From an uncultured Pelagibacteraceae bacterium (lineage in GTDB: Bacteria > Pseudomonadota > Alphaproteobacteria > Pelagibacterales > Pelagibacteraceae): a stretch of 64,000 nucleotides of DNA. Numbering within the stretch: position 1 is the stretch's first letter; each line of letters begins with the position of its first letter. Made by a program: the position numbers and the translations under genes. Where the stretch lies: positions 62,001 to 126,000 of the forward strand of contig CACEIH010000002.1 of assembly GCA_902559565.1 (NCBI GenBank), read 5' to 3'. Below the pieces are notes generated by a model. The model searched no databases, was not told the origin of the DNA, and worked only from the letters and a program-made list of their open reading frames with translations. Below are positions 8,603 to 17,083 of the stretch, in pieces.

Positions 8603-9934
8603 ATGAGCAAAGAGGGTAGTACAGAAGCACCTATAAGACATCCAATAGACTTTGAAAATCCAGATTTTTTAAATCCTGAAAAATTAGATGCTGAGATGAG
8701 GAGAGTATTTGATATTTGTCATGGCTGCAGAAGATGCTTCAACCTTTGTGATTCTTTCCCAAAACTTTTTGATATGATCGATGAGTCAAAAAATGAAGAT
8801 GTAGAAAGTTTATCAAGTAACCAATTTGCTCCTGTTGTTGATGCATGTACGATGTGTGACATGTGTTTTATGACTAAGTGCCCTTATGTACCACCACATG
8901 ATTTTGATTTAGACTTTCCCCATTTAATGCTGAGGTATAGAATGGCACAAAAGAAACAAGGTAAACTGCCTGCTGTTCCCAGACAACTAGCTGAAATTGA
9001 TAGAAACTCAAAAATTGGCGTGATGTTTTCGGGTTTAATTAATTGGATGTCAGATATAAAAAATAAATTTTTTAGAAAAATATTACAAATAATTGCAGGC
9101 ATAGATATTAGAGTTAAATTACCAAAATATAATTCAGAAACTTTTTCAAATTTTTTTAAAAAAAATAATGATAAAATAAATTATGGAAACAAGAAAAGTG
9201 ATAGAAAAGTTGTTGTTTACTCAACATGTTTTGTAAATTTTAATAAAAAAAATACAGGTGTTGCAGCTTTAAAAGTATTGAAGAAAAATGGAGTTGAGGT
9301 TCAGGAGGCGTATCCAGGTTGTTGTGGAATGCCGTTTTTGGAACAAGCTGATTTACCAAAAGTAGTTGAGCAAGCAAAAAAAGTTTCAAAAGATTTGATA
9401 GATTGGATAGACAAAGGCTACACAATAATTACACTTACAGCAAGCTGTGGTCTTATGTTGAAATTTGAATGGCCACTCTTGTTGCCTAAAGATGAAAACA
9501 TTAAAAAGTTGTCATCAAATGTAATGGATATTGACGAATATGTTGTCGATATTGCAAATAATGAGGGTTTAGTTAATGGATTACAAGAGATAGATGGTGG
9601 AGTTACAGTTCACCATGCATGTCATGCAAGAGCTCAAAATATGGGGATAAAGGCTAGAGATATGCTCAAACTAATTCCTAACGTAAAAATCGATGTTGTT
9701 GAAAGATGTGCCGGACACGGTGGAACATTTGGTGTAATGAAAGAAACGCATGACCTAGCTATTAAAGTTGGAAGACCAACAGCAAGACAAATTAAGTTAA
9801 AAAATAATAAATATATGGCATCTGATTGTCCGTTAGCAGGTAAACATCTAAAACAATTAGAGACAGATACAAACATATCAAATGATGAGGCACTACACCC
9901 TATCGAATTAATAGCTAAAAGTTATAGATTATGA
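8603..9934 (+). CDS. Fe-S protein with CCG domains (heterodisulfide reductase/GlpC-like)
   Basis: Predicted electron-transfer protein of 443 residues. An N-terminal ferredoxin-like domain has two four-cysteine sets, C39-C42-C45-C49 and C82-C85-C88-C93, for two [4Fe-4S] clusters. Two CCG-type domains follow: YSTCF with YPGCCGMPFLEQ, and HHACHARAQ with ERCAGHGGTFG, the last having CAG in place of CCG. The protein belongs to the group seen with rubrerythrin and DUF3501 proteins in many proteobacteria; its substrate is unknown. It lies 69 bases after rubrerythrin and overlaps the next gene by an ATGA. It could reduce the rubredoxin-less rubrerythrin; that is inference. Confidence 0.85.
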   Translation: MSKEGSTEAPIRHPIDFENPDFLNPEKLDAEMRRVFDICHGCRRCFNLCDSFPKLFDMIDESKNEDVESLSSNQFAPVVDACTMCDMCFMTKCPYVPPHDFDLDFPHLMLRYRMAQKKQGKLPAVPRQLAEIDRNSKIGVMFSGLINWMSDIKNKFFRKILQIIAGIDIRVKLPKYNSETFSNFFKKNNDKINYGNKKSDRKVVVYSTCFVNFNKKNTGVAALKVLKKNGVEVQEAYPGCCGMPFLEQADLPKVVEQAKKVSKDLIDWIDKGYTIITLTASCGLMLKFEWPLLLPKDENIKKLSSNVMDIDEYVVDIANNEGLVNGLQEIDGGVTVHHACHARAQNMGIKARDMLKLIPNVKIDVVERCAGHGGTFGVMKETHDLAIKVGRPTARQIKLKNNKYMASDCPLAGKHLKQLETDTNISNDEALHPIELIAKSYRL

Positions 9935-10530
9935 TTATGCCAAAAGAAAAAAAATTAATCGAAAAAAATGACATCATGCCTATAGATGTTTATACAAGAC
10001 AAAGAAAAGAAATTAGAAAAAAAATTGTTGAATTTAAAAAAGATCGAAGAATACCGCTAGGTCCTTATGCAACTTTTTATTTTGAAAGTTTTGAAACAAT
10101 GTTGGCTCAAGTTCAGGAAATGCTTTATATTGAAAAAGGTGGAGATGAGCAGTTAAAAGATGAACTTGCTGCTTATAATCCTTTAGTGCCAAATGGAAAA
10201 GAATTAACAGCAACTTTAATGTTTGAAATAGATAATCCTGTGTCTAGAGCAACTTTTTTGGGTAAAGTAGGTGGAATAGAGGAAAAAGTTTACATGAAGT
10301 TAGACGATGATTTAATTCATGCAGTGCCAGAAGAAGATGTTGATAGAACTTCTGATGAGGGAAAAGCTTCATCAGTTCAATTTATTCATTTTAAATTTAA
10401 TGACGAGCAAATAAAAAAATTTAAATTAAATTCTTCACAAATAGAAATTGGCATTGATCATAAAGAATATTCTCATTCAACTAAATTAAGCGAACTATCT
10501 ATAAAATCATTATCTAAAGATTTCAATTAG
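9931..10530 (+). CDS. DUF3501 family protein
   Basis: A 199-residue cytoplasmic protein of a family of unknown function that I know as the regular partner of rubrerythrin and a CCG-domain Fe-S protein. The family start (IDVYTRQRKEIRKKIVEFKKDRR, abbreviated motif YTRQRKEIR) and the segment FYFESFETMLAQVQEML are visible. There are no cysteines for metal binding and no membrane spans. Its ATG overlaps the stop of the Fe-S gene (ATGA). It ends in an eight-base overlap with the convergent SH3 gene. A second in-frame ATG two codons on is also possible as start. Confidence 0.8.
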   Translation: MIMPKEKKLIEKNDIMPIDVYTRQRKEIRKKIVEFKKDRRIPLGPYATFYFESFETMLAQVQEMLYIEKGGDEQLKDELAAYNPLVPNGKELTATLMFEIDNPVSRATFLGKVGGIEEKVYMKLDDDLIHAVPEEDVDRTSDEGKASSVQFIHFKFNDEQIKKFKLNSSQIEIGIDHKEYSHSTKLSELSIKSLSKDFN

Positions 10531-10966
10531 ATAAACCCCAAACATTATCTATTTTAATCCAGCCTTTAAAACCATCAGATTTAACTTTACACCAAATACC
10601 TTTACATTTCTGAATTATTAAAACTCTTCCTTTTTTTATTTTAGCTAGAGGTTTTGAGAAGTTTGAAGATTTTTTAAATAACACTTTGTCTTCAAGAGGG
10701 ATTATTGAATTTATTTTTTTTAATTGTGACCAATGAATCCATCCACTGTTATTTTTGAAATCAATTATCCTTCTCCAATTTTCTTTTTTATCAATTTGTT
10801 TAATTGGAAGATGAATTTTTTTGTACACATATTTTATTGGTGATTCAAAGCTTGGACCATATCTTACATTTACTTTATTTTTTTTTAACGAGAGGAAAAT
10901 TTCTTCCGAAACAACATCAAATGAAAATAAAAGACCAACAAATATTAAAAAGCAAAATTTTTTCAT
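10523..10966 (-). CDS. Exported protein with two bacterial SH3 domains
   Basis: 147 residues with an N-terminal signal peptide (MKKFCFLIFVGLLFSFDVVSEE, cleavage near residue 20) and two SH3-like repeats: residues about 24-82 (VNVRYGPSFESPIKY ... NNSGWIHWSQL) and 92-142 (LFKKSSNFSKPLAKI ... GFKGWIKI). Such proteins act in the periplasm, usually binding cell-wall peptides or other proteins. It is the last gene of the minus-strand ubiE-ubiB-coaBC-dut-moeB unit, 14 bases after moeB. The exact ligand is unknown. Confidence 0.82.
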   Translation of the reverse strand: MKKFCFLIFVGLLFSFDVVSEEIFLSLKKNKVNVRYGPSFESPIKYVYKKIHLPIKQIDKKENWRRIIDFKNNSGWIHWSQLKKINSIIPLEDKVLFKKSSNFSKPLAKIKKGRVLIIQKCKGIWCKVKSDGFKGWIKIDNVWGLSN

Positions 10967-10980
10967 TATTAAATTTTATC

Positions 10981-11718
10981 TTATCTTTTCTTAAATTTAA
11001 CTTTTCTAAAATTAAGATTTAATAGATCAATAATTAATATTTGATTTTTTAATTTCTGACCAGCTTTGATTATCATTTTTAGTGCTTCATTCGCCTGAGT
11101 AGCACCTACTACAGATGCTGTTGTACCAAGAACTCCTTCAAATTCACAATTAAGAATATCATCAGAAACCTTTTCCTCTTGATAAAAATCTTTTAAAGAA
11201 GCTATTTTTTTATCTTTAAAATCAAATGAAAAAATATGCCCATCAAACTTACTTATTGCTCCAGTAATTAATTTTTTTTTTAATTTTAAGCAGTAATCAT
11301 TTACTAGGAATTTAGTTTTAAAATTGTCAGAACCATCAATTATAATTTCATAATTTTTGATTATTTTTTCTATATTTTTTTTATTAAGTTTTGATTTGTA
11401 GGTTTTAATTTTTGTAAGTGAATTAATTTCTTTTAATTTTTTTGCTGCTACCGTGACCTTTGGTTTTTTTATGTCTTTGGAATTGAATAAACTTTGTCGA
11501 TGAATATTTGAAAGATTAACAATATCGTTATCTATCAACCCAATAGTTCCAATGCCTGCTCTTACTAAATTTTCTGCAGCCGGGCATCCTAAACCACCAA
11601 CTCCAACAATTAAAATTTTAGATGATAAAATTTTTTTTTGTCCGTGTGCGCCAATATTCTTTAAAATTAATTGTCTTGAGAATCTTTCAATTTGAGATTT
11701 ATTTAAACTGTTATTCAT
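10981..11718 (-). CDS. ThiF/MoeB-family adenylyltransferase lacking the zinc cysteines
   Basis: E1-like enzyme that would adenylate the C-terminal Gly-Gly of a small sulfur carrier (MoaD or ThiS type). The 245 residues carry the ERFSRQLILKNIGAHGQ start, the nucleotide-binding VGVGGLGCPAAENLVRAG, the DNDIVNLSNIHRQ and the DGSDNFKTKFLVNDYC motifs of MoeB. Where MoeB has its first zinc CxxC the sequence reads LKDFYQEE, and the C-terminal CxxC is absent because the protein stops at FRKVKFKKR. It overlaps dut by an ATGA, a neighbourhood seen for moeB in other Alphaproteobacteria. Function in Mo cofactor versus thiamine sulfur transfer cannot be decided. Confidence 0.82.
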   Translation of the reverse strand: MNNSLNKSQIERFSRQLILKNIGAHGQKKILSSKILIVGVGGLGCPAAENLVRAGIGTIGLIDNDIVNLSNIHRQSLFNSKDIKKPKVTVAAKKLKEINSLTKIKTYKSKLNKKNIEKIIKNYEIIIDGSDNFKTKFLVNDYCLKLKKKLITGAISKFDGHIFSFDFKDKKIASLKDFYQEEKVSDDILNCEFEGVLGTTASVVGATQANEALKMIIKAGQKLKNQILIIDLLNLNFRKVKFKKR

Positions 11719-12152
11719 TTACCAGTAGAGCCAAAACCGCCCTCACCTCTTATCGAGTCTGGAAGTTCACTTGTTTCCTCGAGTTCCATTTTTATAATTG
11801 GAGTTAAAACCATTTGAGCTATTCTATCATTTTTATTTATAATAAAATTTTCATTACCATGATTAAATAGAATAATCTTAACTTCTCCTCGATAATCACT
11901 ATCAATAGTGCCAGGTGTATTCAAAATACTAATATTATTTTTTGCTGCTAGACCAGATCTTGGTCTAATTTGAATTTCATATTCTTTTGGAAATGCAACT
12001 GATAATCCAGTTGGAACAAGACAAGACTTGCCTGGTTCTAAATTGATTGGTTTTTCTAACCAAGCCATTAAATCCATACCAGATGCTCCATTGGTTTTAT
12101 ACGAAGGTAATTTAACAGAAGAATTTAATTTTTTGATTAAAACTTTAATCAT
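11715..12152 (-). CDS. dut: dUTP diphosphatase
   Basis: Trimeric dUTPase that hydrolyses dUTP to dUMP and PPi, keeping uracil out of DNA and feeding thymidylate synthesis. The five motifs are present in 145 residues: GASGMDLMAWL, RPRSGLAAKNNI, LNTPGTIDSDYRGEVKI, RIAQMVLTP and the glycine-rich C-terminal GEGGFGSTGK. The ATG overlaps the coaBC stop (TAATG) and its end overlaps moeB (ATGA), so it is tightly coupled on both sides. Confidence 0.95.
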   Translation of the reverse strand: MIKVLIKKLNSSVKLPSYKTNGASGMDLMAWLEKPINLEPGKSCLVPTGLSVAFPKEYEIQIRPRSGLAAKNNISILNTPGTIDSDYRGEVKIILFNHGNENFIINKNDRIAQMVLTPIIKMELEETSELPDSIRGEGGFGSTGK

Positions 12153-13351
12153 TAGTTTAAATGATTAATAATTTTTTCTACTAATTTATCTGAGATTTCA
12201 GATTTAGGCTTGTAATTAAGTTTTTCAGATTTACTATTTTTATAAAAAATTGAGACTTCATTAAAATCTGAATTGAATCCAATTTTTTTATTAGATACAT
12301 CGTTTGCAATTATCCAATCACAATTTTTTTCATTTAGTTTTATATTTGCATAATATTCTAAATCATTAGTTTCTGCTGCGAAACCAATTACTAGTTTCGG
12401 TCTTAAAGAATTATGATTAGATATGTAATTGAGAATATCTACATTTTTTTCTAAATCTAAATTTAGTTTATCTTGTTTTTTTATTTTTGTTTTATGAATT
12501 TCTTTTACTTTATAATCACCAACTGCAGCTGAAAATATCGCAACATCAGCAGGTAAACTATTAAGAGTTGCTTGGAACATTTCTTCGGCAGTTTCAACTT
12601 TTATTAAATTAAAGTCATCCTTTAATTCCAAATTTGTTGGACCTGAAATTAATGTAGTATCAAAACCTTTTTTTGACAATGATTTTGCGATTTCATAACC
12701 TTGTTTGCCACTTGATTTATTAGTAATAAATCTAATTGGATCAATGTACTCATGAGTAGGTCCAGCAGTTACAATTGCTTTAAATTTATTTTTAATTTTT
12801 AAATTTTCAAAATAAGATTTTATTTCATTTACTATTTTTTCTGGTTCTGACATCTTTCCTGCACCATATTCACCACATGCCATATCTCCAATTTCAGGGC
12901 CAATTAGTTTATAGTTATAAGTTTTTATCTTAGCTATATTTTCTTTGGTAGATATATGATCCCACATTCTTACATTCATTGCGGGAGCAATAAAAATATT
13001 TTTGTCTGAAGCTAAAGCAACTGTAGATGCTAGGTCATCAGAATTTCCATTTGCTAACTTAGATATTGTATTAGCAGTTGCAGGTGCAATTAAGATAAGG
13101 TCCGCCCATCTTGAAAGACTAATATGATCCATTTCAGCTTCATTTTCTAAGTCAAAAAGATCTTGATAAACTTTTGATTGGGACAATGAGGTAATTGAGA
13201 GTGGTGTCACAAATTCTGCACCATTTTTAGTAAGAATTGTTTTGATAATCACTCCATTTTTTTTTAAGAGTCTGATTATTTCAAGGCTTTTATAAGCAGC
13301 TATTCCACCACAAATTATTAATAAGATTTTTTTATTGTTCAAATTATTCAT
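12152..13351 (-). CDS. coaBC: Bifunctional phosphopantothenoylcysteine decarboxylase/phosphopantothenate-cysteine ligase
   Basis: CoaBC joins cysteine to 4'-phosphopantothenate (CoaB half) and decarboxylates the product with FMN (CoaC half) on the way to coenzyme A. The 399 residues begin with the flavoprotein segment ILLIICGGIAAYKSLEIIR; SLSRWADLILIAPATANTISKLANG and APAMNVRMWDH belong to CoaC. From about residue 190 the CoaB half follows (AIVTAGPTHEYIDPIRFITN and SSGKQGYEIAKS). It sits eight bases after ubiB and overlaps dut. Confidence 0.95.
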   Translation of the reverse strand: MNNLNNKKILLIICGGIAAYKSLEIIRLLKKNGVIIKTILTKNGAEFVTPLSITSLSQSKVYQDLFDLENEAEMDHISLSRWADLILIAPATANTISKLANGNSDDLASTVALASDKNIFIAPAMNVRMWDHISTKENIAKIKTYNYKLIGPEIGDMACGEYGAGKMSEPEKIVNEIKSYFENLKIKNKFKAIVTAGPTHEYIDPIRFITNKSSGKQGYEIAKSLSKKGFDTTLISGPTNLELKDDFNLIKVETAEEMFQATLNSLPADVAIFSAAVGDYKVKEIHKTKIKKQDKLNLDLEKNVDILNYISNHNSLRPKLVIGFAAETNDLEYYANIKLNEKNCDWIIANDVSNKKIGFNSDFNEVSIFYKNSKSEKLNYKPKSEISDKLVEKIINHLN

Positions 13352-13359
13352 TGTGTGAA

Positions 13360-14928
13360 TTAAAATACCAATAGACCAATAATTACAAGTGTTAATAAAC
13401 CAATAATAGATTGATTTCTAAAAGCTATCATTTCAGACTTTTTAGTATTTAAAGCTGTATAGGAATTAGAGTTTTGTGGAATCTGACCGCTAGCCAAATA
13501 AGTGAGTGCTTGATTTGCTTTGTCCATTATTTCAGGAAACTCAGGTAATCTTTTAATAACTTCAGATGTGTTCTGTAGAGTCTCATTTATTGTAGTCATT
13601 GGATCTTTAGTTTCCTTAAGCCAATTTTCAAGAACTGGTTTTGATGTTATCCAGATATTTGTATCAGGATTTAGTTTTCTCGCAACACCTTCAACTACTA
13701 CCATTGTTTTTTGCAACATAAGGAGTTGAGGCTGAGTTTGCATATTAAATTTTTCAGTTACATCAAATAATTGTTTTAATAACTTACCTCCAGAAATATC
13801 TTTAACAGCTTGACCAAAAATTGGCTCACCAATAGATCTTAAAGCTTGAGCAAGATCATCAATTGGTACTTGTTTAGGTACCAATCCAGCAATAAGGTGT
13901 ACTTCAGCAACTTTGCGATAATCTCTTTGAATAAAACCAAATAATATTTCTGCTAAAAATCTTTTACTCATTTTATCTAATCTACCCATTATTCCAAAAT
14001 CGATTGGTACAATGTGACCATTATTATCTATAAATATATTTCCTTGATGCATGTCTGCATGAAAAAAACCATCCCTTACAGCATGCCTTAAAAAATTTTG
14101 AATTATATCTTCAGCTAGTTTTTTAGTATTAAAATTTCTTTTTTTTAGTTCTTCTGTCTCTCTAATTGAAATGCCATCTACCCAATCTAATGTCATTACG
14201 TTTTCGCTAGTAAAGTTCCAATAAATTTGAGGAATTCTAAAACCAATATCATTTTTAGTATTTTCTGCATATTCATTTGCAGCTGCTGCTTCAAACCTGA
14301 GATCCATTTCAAGATTTGTAATTTCTTTTAATAAAAAAACTACTTCAACTAATTTGAGTCTTTTTGTTTTTTTTATGAAAGACTCAATTAAAAATGCAAA
14401 AAGCATTATTGCATCTATCTCATCATTAAATATCTTTTTAATATTTGGACGTAGGATTTTGATTGCAACGTCTTTAATCGTTCCATTATCATTTATTTGA
14501 GCTTTATGTACTTGTGCTATTGATGCTGCAGCCACTGGCTCACTTAAATCAATAATAGAATTATATGTATCTTCACCAAGATCATTCTTAATTATTTCCT
14601 TAGCTTGTAATAGGGAGAATGGAGGTAATTTATCTTGAAGGTTTTCAAGTTTTTGGGACAATTCCTCACCTATGATATCAGGTCTTGTAGCTAAAAATTG
14701 ACCAAGTTTTATAAAAGTTGTCCCCATAGATTCTAATGAATTAGATAATCTTTCACCTTCATCCTTACTAACTTCAATTTTATTTGTTGGTGAAAAAGAA
14801 AAGGACAAAATTTTGAAAAGAATTTTTATCGATAAGGGGGGTTCTTGAAATTTTGATGTTATGTTTAATATATCTGATTTAGCAACTTTTCGTCCTAATT
14901 TAAACAGTGTAATAAGTTTTTTAATCAT
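13360..14928 (-). CDS. ubiB: ABC1/UbiB-family ubiquinone biosynthesis protein
   Basis: Atypical kinase-like ATPase needed for ubiquinone production, anchored to the inner membrane. Visible are KLGQFLATRPDIIGEELSQK, the alanine-rich loop AAASIAQVHKA characteristic of the UbiB/ADCK fold, the catalytic-loop-like FFHADMHQGNIF with the metal-binding DFG in IVPIDFGIMG, and a C-terminal hydrophobic anchor (SIIGLLTLVIIGLLVF). The frame extends to 14940, but the ATG at 14928 lies in a TAATG with the ubiE stop and is preferred (522 residues). It follows ubiE, as in other Proteobacteria. Confidence 0.93.
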   Translation of the reverse strand: MIKKLITLFKLGRKVAKSDILNITSKFQEPPLSIKILFKILSFSFSPTNKIEVSKDEGERLSNSLESMGTTFIKLGQFLATRPDIIGEELSQKLENLQDKLPPFSLLQAKEIIKNDLGEDTYNSIIDLSEPVAAASIAQVHKAQINDNGTIKDVAIKILRPNIKKIFNDEIDAIMLFAFLIESFIKKTKRLKLVEVVFLLKEITNLEMDLRFEAAAANEYAENTKNDIGFRIPQIYWNFTSENVMTLDWVDGISIRETEELKKRNFNTKKLAEDIIQNFLRHAVRDGFFHADMHQGNIFIDNNGHIVPIDFGIMGRLDKMSKRFLAEILFGFIQRDYRKVAEVHLIAGLVPKQVPIDDLAQALRSIGEPIFGQAVKDISGGKLLKQLFDVTEKFNMQTQPQLLMLQKTMVVVEGVARKLNPDTNIWITSKPVLENWLKETKDPMTTINETLQNTSEVIKRLPEFPEIMDKANQALTYLASGQIPQNSNSYTALNTKKSEMIAFRNQSIIGLLTLVIIGLLVF

Positions 14929-15653
14929 TAAATCTTCCAACCACTATGTATAGAAACTATTCCACCTGATAGATTTCTATATTCACACTTATGAAAATTA
15001 TTTTTTTTCATTAAATCAATTAATTCATCTTGACTCACAAAGTTTTCAATACTTTTAACTAAATATTCGTAAGGTTCTTTTTTTCCTACAACAAATTTTC
15101 CTATTAATGGTATCAGTTTTGAATAATTTTTATAAATAAAATCTAAACTATTGTTAGATATTTTTGAAAATTCGAGGCATAGAAAACGTCCACCAGGTTT
15201 TAATAATCTATAAGCTTCTGATAAAGTTTTATTTAAATCTTTTGTATTTCTAAGACCAAAACTAATAGTGTAAAAATCAAATATATTACTACTCAAAGGT
15301 ATCTTTTCTGCAACTGAATTAATCCAATTTATTTTTTTATATTTACTTAATTTTTCTTTTCCTTTTTTAATCATACCTTTATTTGGTTCAACACAAGTTA
15401 TGTTTGCTTGGTTATCTGTGTAATTAAAATATAGTTTTGCAATATCACCAGTGCCACAAGCAACATCAATCAATTTTTTATTAGAAGAGGGATTCATCAT
15501 GTTTATAAGAGTTTTTTTCCATAATCTATGAACTCCTAATGACATAAAGTCATTCATAAGATCATATTGATCATAAACTTGATCAAAAACATTTTCTACT
15601 AACCCTTTTTTATTTTGTAAATACTGTTGCATAATAATAAAATCTATATTCAA
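14928..15653 (-). CDS. ubiE: Demethylmenaquinol/2-octaprenyl-6-methoxybenzoquinol C-methyltransferase
   Basis: SAM-dependent C-methyltransferase of ubiquinone biosynthesis. 241 residues with VENVFDQVYDQYDLMNDFMSLGVHRLWK, the SAM-binding motif I LIDVACGTGDIAKL and the DFYTISFGLRNTKDLNKTLSEAYRLLKPGG block that marks UbiE. The first ATG is at 15653; a second at 15632 (MQQYLQNKKG) would also fit the family. It is the first gene of the minus-strand operon and is divergent from mutM with only 11 bases between the starts, so the two promoters must overlap coding sequence. Confidence 0.93.
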   Translation of the reverse strand: MNIDFIIMQQYLQNKKGLVENVFDQVYDQYDLMNDFMSLGVHRLWKKTLINMMNPSSNKKLIDVACGTGDIAKLYFNYTDNQANITCVEPNKGMIKKGKEKLSKYKKINWINSVAEKIPLSSNIFDFYTISFGLRNTKDLNKTLSEAYRLLKPGGRFLCLEFSKISNNSLDFIYKNYSKLIPLIGKFVVGKKEPYEYLVKSIENFVSQDELIDLMKKNNFHKCEYRNLSGGIVSIHSGWKI

Positions 15654-15664
15654 TATAATATTAA

Positions 15665-16528
15665 ATGCCAGAATTACCAGAAGTAGAAGTTATAAGACAG
15701 TCGTTAGACAAAAAAATCAAACGAAAAAAGGTTAAAAAAGTAATAGTTAGAAATAAAAATTTGAGGTTTAAGATTCCTGATGGTTTTTCCAGATTTTTAG
15801 AAAATAAAAAAATTTTGAGAGTAGGTAGATTTTCTAAATATTTGATATTCTATTTATCAAATAAAAGTTATTGTTTATTACATCTTGGAATGTCAGGTAC
15901 GATTCATTTGCTTAATCAAAATAAAAAAAATTTTATTACAAATACTAGTTTTTATAATTCACCTATTTTACCCAAAAAACATAATCATGTAGAAATAATT
16001 TTTGAAAAAATTCGTATTATTTATAATGATCCAAGGAGATTTGGTTTTTTTCAAATTATAGATAATTCAAAAATGTTAGAAAAAAGATTCTCTAATTTTG
16101 GACCTGAACCATTTCATCTTGATTTTAATCTTAAGTATGTTTTGTCTTTTTTCAAAAAAAAAGAAAAAAATATCAAAAATTTTTTATTAGATCAAAATTT
16201 TGTTTCAGGAATAGGGAATATATATGCAAATGAAATTTTATTTTTAAGTAAAGTGAAACCAGACAAAAAAGTAAATTTATTAAAAAAAAAAGATTGTGTT
16301 AGAATTATTATCAATTCTAGGAAAGTCTTAAAAGATGCAATTAAAAAAGGTGGTTCAAGTATAAGAGACTTTAAAAATACTTTTGGATCAAAAGGAGATT
16401 TTCAAAAAAATTTCAAAGTATATGATAGAGTTGGATTATTATGTAAAAGGAGTAGTTGCGCGGGAAAAATAAAAAAAAAAATAATTTCTAATAGATCTAC
16501 TTTTTTTTGTGATACATGCCAAATATGA
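15665..16528 (+). CDS. mutM: Formamidopyrimidine-DNA glycosylase
   Basis: Base-excision repair enzyme that removes 8-oxoguanine and formamidopyrimidines and nicks the strand. The start MPELPEVEVIRQSL supplies the catalytic Pro2 and Glu3; the helix-two-turn-helix LLDQNFVSGIGNIYANEILF and the C-terminal zinc finger (CKRSSCAGK ... CDTCQ) are present in 287 residues. The first cysteine pair is spaced by four residues and the second by two, within the family pattern. The gene lies in the alphaproteobacterial ubiE/mutM/rpsT/dnaA neighbourhood. Confidence 0.95.
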   Translation: MPELPEVEVIRQSLDKKIKRKKVKKVIVRNKNLRFKIPDGFSRFLENKKILRVGRFSKYLIFYLSNKSYCLLHLGMSGTIHLLNQNKKNFITNTSFYNSPILPKKHNHVEIIFEKIRIIYNDPRRFGFFQIIDNSKMLEKRFSNFGPEPFHLDFNLKYVLSFFKKKEKNIKNFLLDQNFVSGIGNIYANEILFLSKVKPDKKVNLLKKKDCVRIIINSRKVLKDAIKKGGSSIRDFKNTFGSKGDFQKNFKVYDRVGLLCKRSSCAGKIKKKIISNRSTFFCDTCQI

Positions 16529-16578
16529 GAAATTATTTGATTGACCAACATAAATTCACAAGTTATACCCCTGCGGAT

Positions 16579-16839
16579 ATGGCTAATACAAAATCTGCAA
16601 TTAAGAGAATTAGAAGAATATCTAAACAAACAGCTGTAAATAAAGCTAGAAAAAGTAGATATAAAAACGCATTAAAGAAGATGAATCTCTTAATTGAGAA
16701 AAAGAAAAAGTCTGACGCTTTAAAATTCTTACCCAAGTTGAATTCAGAATTAATGAAAATTGCAAAGACTGGAATAATAAAAAAACAAAACGCTTCAAGA
16801 AACGTCTCAAGAATAACAAAAAAAATAGCATCAATTTAA
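16579..16839 (+). CDS. rpsT: 30S ribosomal protein S20
   Basis: S20 binds 16S rRNA in the body of the small subunit. The 86-residue product starts MANTKSAIKRIRRISKQTAVNKARKS (motif MANTKSAIKRIRR) and is highly basic, as expected. The frame is open from 16516, but that longer N-terminus overlaps mutM and does not resemble S20, so the ATG at 16579 is chosen. In Alphaproteobacteria rpsT usually precedes dnaA, as here. The gene is followed by a 244-base gap before dnaA. Confidence 0.95.
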   Translation: MANTKSAIKRIRRISKQTAVNKARKSRYKNALKKMNLLIEKKKKSDALKFLPKLNSELMKIAKTGIIKKQNASRNVSRITKKIASI

Positions 16840-17083
16840 TCTGTTATACTTACAGTTGATTCAACTTAAGGCATACGCATCATATATGATATTAAGATAT
16901 TTATTATCAATATTTAGATTTAGTAAATATATATAATATTTTATTCAATCTTAAATTTAATTTTGTTGTGATGCATAAAAAAAATTTTTGTCAAAGAAAA
17001 TTTTTAAAAAGACATCATTTCACACAATCCTAGATTTTATTTTTTTTTATTTATTTTGAATTATTTGTTGCAATAATTTTATT
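16840..17083. promoter_or_regulatory. rpsT-dnaA intergenic region with palindromes
   Basis: One of the longest gaps in the window and strongly AT-rich. AGTTGA and TCAACT around a single T (16854-16866) form a perfect inverted repeat just after rpsT, extendable with a bulge by CTTA/TAAG. ATCATATATGAT (16879-16890) is a perfect 12-base palindrome. A TATATATAATATT block lies at 16928-16940. By eye I found no match to the DnaA box TTATCCACA with fewer than three mismatches, so I do not call an origin. It most likely holds the rpsT 3' end and the dnaA promoter and leader. Confidence 0.45.

Noticed and set aside
16516-16578. Longer start for rpsT
   Set aside because: It overlaps the mutM end and the residues before MANTKSAIKR have no counterpart in S20.
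16840-17083. Replication origin (oriC) next to dnaA
   Set aside because: AT-rich and palindromic, but no recognisable DnaA boxes by eye, and alphaproteobacterial origins often lie elsewhere. Kept only as a regulatory region.
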